Part shown: piece by piece, positions 44,882-53,227 of the stretch
Numbering within the stretch: position 1 is the first letter of the stretch
Layout of the letters: each line of letters begins with the position of its first letter
Origin: a virus
Length of the DNA: 57,216 bases
Strand: one strand, 5' to 3'
Virus record (IMG/VR): IMGVR_UViG_3300017917_000305
Coordinates: 1-57,216 of that record
Position numbers and translations under genes: made by a program
The notes under the pieces: generated by a model
The model's database searches: none
Seen by the model: the letters and a program-made list of their open reading frames with translations, nothing else
What the model was told of the DNA's origin: nothing

Positions 44882-45783
44882 AAACAGTTGAATTTGATAT
44901 CGTATTTCTAAGTTACGACGAACCTAATGCAGATCTGCACTATGCAGATTTGTGCAACAAGGCTCCTTGGGCAAAACGTATACACGGAGTCAAAGGTAGC
45001 GATGCCGCACACAAAGCCGCAGCAGAATTATCAGAAACAGAATGGTTTATTACAGTGGATGCAGACAACATTGTAGATCCTAGATTTTTTGATTTAGATC
45101 TAGATATGACAGATCCTAAAATTCAAGTCTACGGCTGGTGCGGCCGTAACAGCATTAATGGTCTACGTTACGGTAACGGCGGATTAAAAATCTGGAAGAA
45201 AGACTTTGTACTTAATATGAAAACCCACGAAGCTAGTAACAGCGATCGGGGCCAGGTTGATTTTTGTTGGGAAGAAGGTTACCGTAATTTTCCTAGAGTG
45301 TACAGTGATAGCATTATTACAGGATCACCATTTCAAGCCTGGCGAGCAGGATTCCGCGAAGGCGTTAAGATGACACTACTCGATGGAGTTAAAGTTCCTC
45401 CGCAAGAAATCAAAGAACGTATTTGGTGGCATAACATTCATAGACTGCGTATGTGGTCAACTGTTGGCGCACACGAGGAAAATGGATTGTTTGCAGTATT
45501 AGGTGCTCGCCAAGGAACATTTATGGCCAACTGTACAGAATGGGACTATGTACAAGTTAGAGATTTTGAAGAGCTGCGTCGACTCTATAATGAAACAATT
45601 AAGGATATAGAAAGCAGTCCATTAAAAATAATTGAAATGATTACAGACCTAGGTGAATTGCTTAAAACACAACTAGGATTAGATTGGCCTAACTTTGATG
45701 CACAGCAGAGCAAATATGTTTTAGATTTGTACGACGAAACTATTAATTTAAACAATACCTATTATCAGCAATGTACGATATAA
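44878..45783 (+). CDS. GT-A-type glycosyltransferase-like protein (pair 2, member 1)
   Basis: A protein of 301 residues. It begins FDIVFLSYDEPNADLHYADL, then HGVKGSDAAHKAAAELSETE and WFITVDADNIVDPRFF with D61-A-D63 as metal site, the order typical of family-2-like transferases. NGLRYGNGGLKIWKKDFVLN is shared with the next gene. The C-terminal 100 residues are helical. Strong similarity of the first 70 residues to the next protein marks a tandem duplication. Substrate unknown. Confidence 0.72.
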   Translation: MKTVEFDIVFLSYDEPNADLHYADLCNKAPWAKRIHGVKGSDAAHKAAAELSETEWFITVDADNIVDPRFFDLDLDMTDPKIQVYGWCGRNSINGLRYGNGGLKIWKKDFVLNMKTHEASNSDRGQVDFCWEEGYRNFPRVYSDSIITGSPFQAWRAGFREGVKMTLLDGVKVPPQEIKERIWWHNIHRLRMWSTVGAHEENGLFAVLGARQGTFMANCTEWDYVQVRDFEELRRLYNETIKDIESSPLKIIEMITDLGELLKTQLGLDWPNFDAQQSKYVLDLYDETINLNNTYYQQCTI

Positions 45784-46448
45784 TTTTTATCAGCTATCAA
45801 GAACCAAATGCAGATATAAACTTTGCTAAACTTAAAGCACGGTTTCCTCGTGCCCAACGAGTACACGGAGTTAAGGGTATACATCAGGCACATATAGCAG
45901 CCGCAAAGAAATCCTTTACTAAAATGTTCTGGGTAGTTGACGGTGATGCAGAAATTGTAGATACATTTAATTTTGATTATGTAGCAGATGATTGGAGTCA
46001 AGAATGTGTACACGTTTGGCGCAGTATAAATCCAGTTAATGGATTAGAGTACGGCTACGGTGGAGTTAAACTACTGCCAAAAGCATTAACGGTAAAAATG
46101 GATATAACAAAACCAGATATGACTACAAGTATTAGTCCTTTGTTTAAAGCCATTGATGAAGTAAGCAATGTTACAGCGTTTAACACAGATCCCTTTAATA
46201 GTTGGAAATCAGCATTTAGAGAATGTTGTAAACTTGCCAGCAAGCTAATTGACAGACAGGATAATGCAGAAACAGAATTACGATTGGATCGCTGGTGTGT
46301 AGTTGGCAGTGACCTTGACGCAATCGCTGGTGCTCGCGATGGCCGCGCCTACGGCACGACTCATAAAGATGACCTTGAAGCATTGAAAAAAATTAATGAC
46401 TTTGATTGGTTAAAGGAACAGTTCGATGCAAGACGTATCAAGGATTAA
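45771..46448 (+). CDS. GT-A-type glycosyltransferase-like protein (pair 2, member 2)
   Basis: A protein of 225 residues, a shorter paralogue of the preceding one: IIFISYQEPNADINFAKL, HGVKGIHQAHIAAAKK, VVDGDAEIVDTF with D57-G-D59, and NGLEYGYGGVKLLPKAL. It lacks the helical C-terminal extension. Both keep the glycine-rich YGxGG loop. The start lies 13 bases inside the upstream gene, and its end overlaps the radical SAM gene by 23 bases, an unusually long overlap that suggests coupling. Confidence 0.7.
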   Translation: MYDIIFISYQEPNADINFAKLKARFPRAQRVHGVKGIHQAHIAAAKKSFTKMFWVVDGDAEIVDTFNFDYVADDWSQECVHVWRSINPVNGLEYGYGGVKLLPKALTVKMDITKPDMTTSISPLFKAIDEVSNVTAFNTDPFNSWKSAFRECCKLASKLIDRQDNAETELRLDRWCVVGSDLDAIAGARDGRAYGTTHKDDLEALKKINDFDWLKEQFDARRIKD

Positions 46449-47796
46449 AAAGTTTATTCCTATTATGAATGAAATTAGCCCAACGTTTTGTTTGGCTAAG
46501 TGGCATCACACAACTATCTATTTAGGTACTGGAGAAACGCACAGTTGCTATCATCCTGCTCCACACAAGATCCCCTTAGATGAAATTATCATCGATGCCA
46601 GTGCTTTACACAATACAGAACAAAAAAAGCACGAACGATTAGAAATGCTCAATGGCGGTAAACCCAGCGGCTGTAACTATTGTTGGAATATTGAGGCAAT
46701 GGGAGATGACTATATTAGCGATCGCAAAGAGCGCAACGCTAGTATCTATACCCCAGAACGATATCAACAAATTAAAGACGGTGATTGGGATCAAAACATT
46801 AATCCGCAATATATTGAAGTTAGCTTTGGTAACGAATGTAATTTCAAATGCGGATACTGCCATCCTAAACATAGTAGTGCATATTACAAAGAAATTAAAG
46901 ATTATGGTCCCTACACCGCAGTTAAAAATCACAGAAACGATATCGACTGGTTTCAAATTTACGAAGAGGAAACTAATCCGTATGTAGAAGCTTGGTGGAG
47001 ATGGTGGCCCGAAGCACGTAAGACATTAACAATTTTACGCATCACCGGCGGTGAACCGTTATTACAACAAAGCACTTGGCGACTATTAGATGATCTTGAA
47101 GTTAATCCCTTGCCTAATTTAGAATTAAACATTAACAGTAATTTTGGTGTCAAACCTGTATTAATCGACAGACTTGCAGAAAAAATAAACAAGTTATTAG
47201 CTAAAGGTGCTATAAAAGATTTTAAGATTTTTACCAGTATTGATACTTGGGGTGCTCCTGCGGAATACATTCGTACAGGTTTAGATTTAACTGTATGGGA
47301 AAGAAACTTAGACACATATCTTACTAAAACATTTTTGCCTGTTACTTTTATGATAACTTTTAATATCTTAACAGTACCAAATTTTCAAAGTCTATTAGAA
47401 AAGATCCTAGAATGGCGTGTTAAGTATAATGGGTTTGAGCAAGACAAGTGGCAGCGTATTCGCTTTGATACTCCGTTTTTGAAGGAACCATTACAATATG
47501 ATATGAATTTATTGCCTAAAGATAAATTTATGCCGTATATGAAAAACCACCTAGACTTCATTCTAGCCAATTTAGACGATAAAAACCGTAGTAAATTCAG
47601 TGAGTTAGAGTACGAAAAATTCCTAAGAGTTGTAAAATATATGGAAACGACCATATACACCCAGGAACGCCTGTTAGAAGGCAAAAGAGACTTCTTTAAT
47701 TGGTTTACTGAATATGACCGTAGACGCGGTACTAATTTTAAAACTACCTTTCCAGAATTAGTTGAATTTATGGAGCAATGTAGTGCAGTGGAATAA
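46426..47796 (+). CDS. Radical SAM protein with N-terminal auxiliary Cys region (1)
   Basis: A protein of 456 residues. The radical SAM triad is C138-x3-C142-x2-C145 (CNFKCGYC), followed by ITGGEPLL at about 205-212, which binds S-adenosylmethionine. N-terminal to it, C22, C41, C83 and C86 (GCNYC) look like ligands of an auxiliary iron-sulphur cluster of the SPASM/twitch kind, normally found C-terminal to the core. IFTSIDTWGAPAEYIRTGLD is the conserved part of the barrel near 272-291. The substrate is unknown; neighbours point to sugars or to a protein modified together with sugars. AAGGA is the ribosome site. Confidence 0.82.
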   Translation: MQDVSRIKKFIPIMNEISPTFCLAKWHHTTIYLGTGETHSCYHPAPHKIPLDEIIIDASALHNTEQKKHERLEMLNGGKPSGCNYCWNIEAMGDDYISDRKERNASIYTPERYQQIKDGDWDQNINPQYIEVSFGNECNFKCGYCHPKHSSAYYKEIKDYGPYTAVKNHRNDIDWFQIYEEETNPYVEAWWRWWPEARKTLTILRITGGEPLLQQSTWRLLDDLEVNPLPNLELNINSNFGVKPVLIDRLAEKINKLLAKGAIKDFKIFTSIDTWGAPAEYIRTGLDLTVWERNLDTYLTKTFLPVTFMITFNILTVPNFQSLLEKILEWRVKYNGFEQDKWQRIRFDTPFLKEPLQYDMNLLPKDKFMPYMKNHLDFILANLDDKNRSKFSELEYEKFLRVVKYMETTIYTQERLLEGKRDFFNWFTEYDRRRGTNFKTTFPELVEFMEQCSAVE

Positions 47797-48715
47797 ACCA
47801 GTTCTAAGTACCGAAGAGCAGCAGCGTATTTGGTTTGGTGACGTTGAAGTGTTTGTCAACGACGAAAATTTAAAACCCGACTGGGTGCAAAATCCAGCAT
47901 TGAATTCTGAATTTATTGTTAAACGAAATAAACCTAATCTATTAATTGTAATAGGTGAAAGTTGGGCATATGGTGAATCTTTAAAAGATGTAGCTACCGG
48001 TTTAGGACGATATAGCCTATCGTCGCAACTTGCTGGTTGTTTTGGACCTAGAATGGCACTGATGAAGGACTGTGATTATTATCAATATGCTGTTCCGGGT
48101 AATTGTAACTTTTATATGTTTCAAGAATTACCAAGAATTTTAGAATATGTAAGTACACTTGGATATAACAAAGTATATGTGTGTATGCAAATGACAGAAC
48201 CTGCTAGGGAAATGTCTATTGCACAAAAATTAATTGATACTCCTTTAAATGTTTTTTATCAAAGTTCTGAAAAGATTTCTTTTAAGAATTGGTTAAAGCA
48301 ATATGACGAAGTATTTTTTAAATGGTTTGATCAAATAATTAGTTCTTATAAAACTAAATGTAACATTGTTGATTCTATTATTTGGAAAAATTTTTGTTGT
48401 ACAAATACAGATGTTAGATACAATTCGTTTAAAGTAGTAGAACAGAGCTGGATACAATATTCGGCAAGAATAATGGGACAGCATTTAGATATGCCGGAGT
48501 TTTATTCAATTGGTTGGTTATCATCAATGCAAGAATGTTTTAGTAAGCGAATAACATTTGATATTCCGTATCTAAATCGTCAGGTTGATATCATAGAAAA
48601 ATCAAATAAATTCCTTACAGGCAATGTGTATCATTTCCCTCACCCGAATGAAATTGCTCATATGCTTTGGGCGCAGTATCTAGTTAAAGAAGCAGGGTGG
48701 ATTAATGGAATCTAA
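47783..48715 (+). CDS. SGNH/GDSL-like hydrolase or acyltransferase (1)
   Basis: A protein of 310 residues from GTG 47783, chosen because GGAG lies 7 bases before it; TTG 47762 would add seven residues. LLIVIGESWAYGES places a Ser (S60) in a GDS-like block, and HPNEIAH near the C terminus (H287, H293) supplies the catalytic His in the usual last block. The Gly block II may be YAVPGNCNFYMF. SGNH proteins remove or add acyl (often acetyl) groups on glycans, among other substrates. It overlaps the radical SAM gene before (14 bases) and the one after (11 bases). Confidence 0.65.
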   Translation: MQWNKPVLSTEEQQRIWFGDVEVFVNDENLKPDWVQNPALNSEFIVKRNKPNLLIVIGESWAYGESLKDVATGLGRYSLSSQLAGCFGPRMALMKDCDYYQYAVPGNCNFYMFQELPRILEYVSTLGYNKVYVCMQMTEPAREMSIAQKLIDTPLNVFYQSSEKISFKNWLKQYDEVFFKWFDQIISSYKTKCNIVDSIIWKNFCCTNTDVRYNSFKVVEQSWIQYSARIMGQHLDMPEFYSIGWLSSMQECFSKRITFDIPYLNRQVDIIEKSNKFLTGNVYHFPHPNEIAHMLWAQYLVKEAGWINGI

Positions 48716-49886
48716 AACTATCTGCATTTATCCCTGGATACACATTTATGCTAATCCAAACGGATCAGTATTGCCCTGTTGTGTGGCCGATCCGCACAAA
48801 CATATGGGCAATGTTCGAGATAACACAATAGAAGAAATCTGGAACGGCGATCAATATAAAACAATGCGTCAAAAAATGTTAGCCGGCGAACGTTGCGAAG
48901 AATGTAGTGGTTGCTATCGACAAGAAGATAGCGGAATTGAAAGTATACGGCAGGGTAAAAATAAAACATATAGTGAGCATATGCATCTAATCAATGATAC
49001 AAATCCAGACGGATCATTGAATGCAATGACTCTTAAACATTTTGATATTCGTTGGAGTAACATCTGTAATTTTAAATGTCGCAGTTGTAGCAGCACTTAT
49101 TCGTCAACCTGGGCGCAAGAAGATAATGCCAACGGACATAATAAACCTGTTTACATAATTGCTGGTGGCGATAATAACGATACACTCTACGATCAATTTG
49201 TTCCGCACTTTGCTGATATTGAAACTTTTTACTTTGCAGGTGGAGAACCACTAGTAACTGACAAACATTATGATATTTTAGAACACCTAATATCTATTGG
49301 TCGAACAGATGTTAAAATAGAATATAACACAAATTTAAGTATTTTAAAGTATAAACAAAAATCAGTAATTGACCTTTGGAAACATTTCTCTAATGTGCTT
49401 GTTCGAGCTAGTATTGACAGCTGGGGAGAACGTGCAGAATTTATACGAGAAGGAACTGAATGGGCAGTAATTGAAAACAACATACGTACAATACAAAAAG
49501 AAGTTCCACACGTTAAATTAGAAACTGGATCTGTAATTTCAGTTTTTAATATGTACACTATTCCAGAATTTTTAGATTATTTGTTTAAGAATAAGTTGTT
49601 TAATCAGCAGACATATTCTCCATATTTTTATAATATTATTACTCCAGAAATCTTTAGTGCAGATATTTTAGATAACAATATTAAAAATCTAATTATTAAT
49701 AAACTGTCGTCGGTTGATTACGGAGAAAAAATAAATCGGCAGATACAGAAGGTAATTACCTATGTTAAAAATTCTACGTATAATCCAGAATTAAAAGAAC
49801 AATTTTTAAATAGTACTTTCTATTTTGATAACATTAGGAATAGAAACTTTTTAGAAACTTTTCCTGAATTAAATTATCTCTATTGA
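48705..49886 (+). CDS. Radical SAM protein with N-terminal SPASM-like region (2)
   Basis: A protein of 393 residues. The N terminus reads like a SPASM motif: C7, PWIHIYANPNGSVLPCC (C25, C26), GNVRDNTIEEIWNG, then C64-x2-C67-x2-C70. The radical SAM triad CNFKCRSC (C121, C125, C128) comes after it, and FAGGEPLV at 177-184 is the SAM-binding motif. So the auxiliary cluster region precedes the core, reversed from peptide-modifying SPASM enzymes. It is the last gene of the operon and converges on the SGNH gene with an 18-base overlap. Substrate unknown. Confidence 0.84.
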   Translation: MESKTICIYPWIHIYANPNGSVLPCCVADPHKHMGNVRDNTIEEIWNGDQYKTMRQKMLAGERCEECSGCYRQEDSGIESIRQGKNKTYSEHMHLINDTNPDGSLNAMTLKHFDIRWSNICNFKCRSCSSTYSSTWAQEDNANGHNKPVYIIAGGDNNDTLYDQFVPHFADIETFYFAGGEPLVTDKHYDILEHLISIGRTDVKIEYNTNLSILKYKQKSVIDLWKHFSNVLVRASIDSWGERAEFIREGTEWAVIENNIRTIQKEVPHVKLETGSVISVFNMYTIPEFLDYLFKNKLFNQQTYSPYFYNIITPEIFSADILDNNIKNLIINKLSSVDYGEKINRQIQKVITYVKNSTYNPELKEQFLNSTFYFDNIRNRNFLETFPELNYLY

Positions 49887-50735
49887 TTGCGATTCTTTAA
49901 ATGTTACAGCTTTCTTTAATAGCTGCATTTCTTCAAATGACAAATTCCAAATAGCAAACTCTTTTTTTGTATTTTCTATTTTGTCTAAGATAAACTTAAC
50001 AAAGTTTTCTTGTACTTCTTTAACACGCTGATCTGTTTCTCTTTTAAATTGATGATCTGTAAATGTTTTTGTTAAGAATAGATAATGTTCTGCCGGATTC
50101 GGATGCCCATCGGAAAATTTATTTTTAAACAAATCTGCTTCTTTTAACAATTTGTTATTATAGATATTATTGTTCCATAGTTGTTTAAAAAAACTAGGTT
50201 GTATATCAGCTAGATCATTTTTATAAAGTTTGCAAAGCTCTTGATGTTTATTAGCCTGCTGTGCTTCAATTGAAAAAGAACTTCCTTGATCTATTTGTTC
50301 AGCAATATCGCACATTGATAGCATATGATATTGACACTGTATGTTTTGTAATAATTGACGAGCTAGGTGAATTGACGCAAAATCTCTAACCATATATCCT
50401 AAAGGGTCTGCCCAATCTTTAATAAATTTTTCGTCAAAGAAATTTTGAGTGTATATATTGCCTGGAGTAACCCATCCTAATTTTCTCCATCGATCCTCAC
50501 GGCATACATTAGTCCACGATACTATTACTAGATCATCCTTAGTAATGTTATGCTTAAGATGTGCCTGCACAAGTGAATTAACAATGTACTGATTCCCAGC
50601 ACCGCACTTACCGTAGTTATAGAAAGGAATATCTAAATCGTATGCAACAATTTCTGGCCAAGTAGACCAAAAGTATTCTGTAAAACTACATCCAAATGCA
50701 AACAGTCTAGAAACTGGTCTATTAATTAATTTCAT
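49869..50735 (-). CDS. SGNH/GDSL-like hydrolase or acyltransferase (2)
   Basis: A protein of 288 residues from ATG 50735; TTG 50747 would add four. LFAFGCSFTEYFWSTWPEIV carries the nucleophile S17 in a GxSFT block, NYGKCGAGN is the Gly block, LVIVSWTN may be the third, and DGHPNPAEHYLF the final Asp-His block. All SGNH elements are thus visible. It differs clearly from the first SGNH protein, so this is not a tandem copy. It is coupled to the upstream minus-strand gene by a 14-base overlap. The likely role is acyl removal or transfer on a glycan. Confidence 0.72.
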   Translation of the reverse strand: MKLINRPVSRLFAFGCSFTEYFWSTWPEIVAYDLDIPFYNYGKCGAGNQYIVNSLVQAHLKHNITKDDLVIVSWTNVCREDRWRKLGWVTPGNIYTQNFFDEKFIKDWADPLGYMVRDFASIHLARQLLQNIQCQYHMLSMCDIAEQIDQGSSFSIEAQQANKHQELCKLYKNDLADIQPSFFKQLWNNNIYNNKLLKEADLFKNKFSDGHPNPAEHYLFLTKTFTDHQFKRETDQRVKEVQENFVKFILDKIENTKKEFAIWNLSFEEMQLLKKAVTFKESQSIEII

Positions 50736-51954
50736 ATCTCTTATCAAGATCTTTTAAAAACGATACAAGTTTATCTTTGCTGTAAGACGAATTTACCATT
50801 GTTGTAAAATTATGCATTAATATTTCTTTATTTTTAAATCTCCAAGCAATTTGTTCTTCTCTAGACATTGCTTTTAATTTGTTTACAGTGTTAGTTATTG
50901 ATTCTAGTAATTTTTTATATCTTAGCACAGGATCTTTTTCAAAATCAAAACTTAGATCAAACCACTCATCATAGAGTTTATATCCTATTTCTTTTAACTT
51001 ATGATTGCATCCGGGCTGACCGTAGATAATTACTGGTTGAAAATATGCAATGGGTCTAAAGGTTTTTTCACTATAAAACATTGTTGTTTCGTTATGATCT
51101 AATACTAGTGTTTCGTTAACAATTTGAAATAATGTACTGTCGTGAATATGTCGATAGGGAGTATTAATTGCCCAATTACTGTTAAAGTCATCTCGATCAA
51201 CTACTTTTGGTAATGTTTTAGTCCATTTAAAAAATTGTTTAGGTTCAACATCTGCAAGCCCGTAGTTAATTAACCATTGACCAATAAACTCTTTATGAAC
51301 AGCAAATTTATCGTGACTAATAAGTCCGTGTTCTGCAATCTCTGACTGGCACAGTAAAAAGGTGCCGATAGTCCTGTATATCCGATTTACTCTGCTTAAA
51401 CTTGAAAAGAATTTATCTTTAAAATGTTCTTTACATTTGTCAATGGCTGTGCGTAACTGCGACTCTGCTTCTTCTTTTCCTTTCCGATCGTCTATGGCCA
51501 GTACCTGTTCAAACGATAAAAAAGAAAATACATTAAATGGCGAGTAATTTTTTTCTTTAGCATACTGTTGTATATTTTTTTCGTCTTGAAGATTAGACGA
51601 AACATAAATGATCATTCCCGGGTCAACCTTGTATTTTTGACAATTAAAATACAACATCTCAAAAAAAGGAAATTCTGCAGTGGGACTAAATCCTTCTGTA
51701 CTAGCGTCAAATACAAAAAATGATTTTTTGTCCTGCATCTTTTTGAGATGCACAGGATCTATAAATTGAAATATATCGCTGTTAGGTGACCACTTAGGAT
51801 ACTGTAACAATCCGTGAACATATGAAAAATTTCTAAGATTGTTAAATTCATTTTGGTGTTCTATAAATGCGTGCCTAACTAACACAGTAAACACAGTACC
51901 TGCACAGCTTTGAATATAGTTGTTGGTACTAATGGAATTCACAATCATTTGCAT
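50722..51954 (-). CDS. Probable glycosyltransferase, GT-B / fucosyltransferase-like
   Basis: A protein of 410 residues from ATG 51954, placed after the late box at 51986-51993; the frame is open further up but that part lies opposite the UDP-sugar dehydrogenase start. The diagnostic stretch is TTMFYSEKTFRPIAYFQPVI followed by IYGQPGCNHKLKEIGYKLYD, resembling the nucleotide-sugar-binding EK motif of fucosyltransferase- and exostosin-like proteins. The N-terminal half has KKSFFVFDASTEGFSP and a region with SFLSFEQVLAIDD. No signal peptide. It shares a unit with SGNH protein 2 just downstream. Confidence 0.6.
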   Translation of the reverse strand: MQMIVNSISTNNYIQSCAGTVFTVLVRHAFIEHQNEFNNLRNFSYVHGLLQYPKWSPNSDIFQFIDPVHLKKMQDKKSFFVFDASTEGFSPTAEFPFFEMLYFNCQKYKVDPGMIIYVSSNLQDEKNIQQYAKEKNYSPFNVFSFLSFEQVLAIDDRKGKEEAESQLRTAIDKCKEHFKDKFFSSLSRVNRIYRTIGTFLLCQSEIAEHGLISHDKFAVHKEFIGQWLINYGLADVEPKQFFKWTKTLPKVVDRDDFNSNWAINTPYRHIHDSTLFQIVNETLVLDHNETTMFYSEKTFRPIAYFQPVIIYGQPGCNHKLKEIGYKLYDEWFDLSFDFEKDPVLRYKKLLESITNTVNKLKAMSREEQIAWRFKNKEILMHNFTTMVNSSYSKDKLVSFLKDLDKRYEIN

Positions 51955-51977
51955 ATAAAAATTATCTCGGGTAAATA

Positions 51978-51986
51978 TGGTATTAT
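51978..51986 (+). promoter_or_regulatory. Possible extended -10 promoter for the UDP-sugar dehydrogenase
   Basis: TGGTATTAT matches the TGnTATAAT extended -10 form with one mismatch. Transcription would start near 51993, leaving a short leader with GGAG at 51994-51997. It overlaps the opposite late promoter. Confidence 0.3.
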
Positions 51987-51993
51987 ATTTATT
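51986..51993 (-). promoter_or_regulatory. Late promoter AATAAATA for the leftward glycosyltransferase and SGNH genes
   Basis: On the minus strand the box lies 31 bases before ATG 51954, with the start expected near 51980. Confidence 0.6.
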
Positions 51994-52003
51994 GGAGTGG
52001 TTG

Positions 52004-53227
52004 ATGCGTATTGGTTTTATTGGGGTGGGTAAATTAGGAATGCCTTGTGCAGAAGCAATGGCACAGAAAGGACATACCATTCTAGGCTATGACATAGAAC
52101 AACGAACCAGCAATTACGTTACAGTTGTCGACTCAATTAAAGAATGTGTAACGGATCAAGACATTGTGTTTATCGCAGTCCCAACTCCACACGATCCAGC
52201 ATACGATGGCAGAGACCCCACAGCTCACCTTAAACCTAAAGATTTTAATTACGACATTGTTAAACAGTGTTTAATAGAAGCTAACAAGTATATGAATAAA
52301 AGTCAATTGTTAGTTTTAATTTCTACAGTATTACCGGGAACAACTAGAAGAGAATTCGTTCCATTAATATCTAATACTCGATTTATTTACAATCCTTATC
52401 TTATTGCAATGGGATCAGTGTCTTGGGATATGGTTAATCCCGAGATGGTTATGATTGGAACTGAAAACGGAAAATTAACAGGTGATGCTCAAGAATTAAT
52501 GAGTTTTTACGAAACCGTAATGGAAAACAATCCAAGGTACGAAGTTGGTACCTGGGACGAATGTGAATGCATCAAGGTATTTTATAATACATTTATTAGT
52601 GCAAAAATTGGTCTTGTTAATATGATACAAGATGTAGCAGTAAAACAAGGGAACATTAATGTTGATATTGTAACTAATGCATTAGCTAAGTCTACAATGC
52701 GTATTATGGGTCCACAATATATGAAAGCAGGAATGGGCGACGGCGGTGCTTGTCATCCCAGAGATAACATTGCCTTGCGATATCTAGCACAAGAACTGAA
52801 TTTAGGATATGATTTGTTTGATTCTATAATGACAGCTAGAGAAATACAGGCAAAAAATTTAGCATTAGAATTAGTCAAACACGCTAAAGAAAATCGTATG
52901 AGTATTTTTATTCACGGTAAGGCATATAAGCCTGGAGTAGAATACTGCGATGGAAGTTACAGTTTATTAATTGGTCACTATTGTAAGGAGTTAGGATATA
53001 CTCCTACCTACATTGACCCGTTAACGGGTGATAACATAGAAGGTTGTTACGGTGTAGTACTGTTAGCACACAATAGAAAAGTAACGTACGAATATCGCGG
53101 ATTTAGAGAAAATCAAAATTTATACTGCAACATAGAAAAAGGGTCGATTGTAGTCGACCCTTGGAGAACATTTGAATCAACTGATCACACAGTTGTTCAT
53201 TACGGCAATACTAGAGAATCGATTTAG
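52004..53227 (+). CDS. UDP-sugar 6-dehydrogenase (UDP-glucose / UDP-ManNAc dehydrogenase family)
   Basis: A protein of 407 residues from ATG 52004, with GGAG 7 bases upstream; the frame extends to 51977 but without a site. NAD-binding G7-V-G9-K-L-G12 starts a Rossmann fold, VAVPTP is at 57-62, CIKVFYNTFISAKIGLVN (K201, N206) forms the central helix, and GDGGACHPRD carries the catalytic Cys C250. The enzyme oxidises a UDP-hexose at C6 by two NAD-dependent steps, making a UDP-uronic acid for the glycosyltransferases nearby. The last third is the second Rossmann domain (SIFIHGKAYKPGVEYCDGSY). A minus-strand terminator is embedded near its end. Confidence 0.88.
   Translation: MRIGFIGVGKLGMPCAEAMAQKGHTILGYDIEQRTSNYVTVVDSIKECVTDQDIVFIAVPTPHDPAYDGRDPTAHLKPKDFNYDIVKQCLIEANKYMNKSQLLVLISTVLPGTTRREFVPLISNTRFIYNPYLIAMGSVSWDMVNPEMVMIGTENGKLTGDAQELMSFYETVMENNPRYEVGTWDECECIKVFYNTFISAKIGLVNMIQDVAVKQGNINVDIVTNALAKSTMRIMGPQYMKAGMGDGGACHPRDNIALRYLAQELNLGYDLFDSIMTAREIQAKNLALELVKHAKENRMSIFIHGKAYKPGVEYCDGSYSLLIGHYCKELGYTPTYIDPLTGDNIEGCYGVVLLAHNRKVTYEYRGFRENQNLYCNIEKGSIVVDPWRTFESTDHTVVHYGNTRESI
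53134..53162 (-). terminator. Intrinsic terminator of the right-hand minus genes, inside the UDP-sugar dehydrogenase gene
   Basis: AAGGGTCGA and TCGACCCTT form a perfect 9-bp stem (53139-53147 and 53154-53162) with a 6-base loop; on the minus strand a T run follows. It lies 49 bases beyond the stop at 53211, within sense codons of the convergent gene. Confidence 0.75.

Noticed and set aside
46639-46987. Overlapping open frames of about 105-111 codons in other frames within the first radical SAM gene
   Set aside because: The radical SAM frame carries the conserved Cys triad and GGEP motif; the others have no motif.
49902-49930. Plus-strand terminator CAGCT/AGCTG after the glycan operon
   Set aside because: Only a 5-bp stem with a 9-base loop and no clean T run; too weak to list.
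51955-52080. N-terminal extension of the minus-strand glycosyltransferase to 52080
   Set aside because: It runs past its late promoter into the coding region of the UDP-sugar dehydrogenase and has no site.
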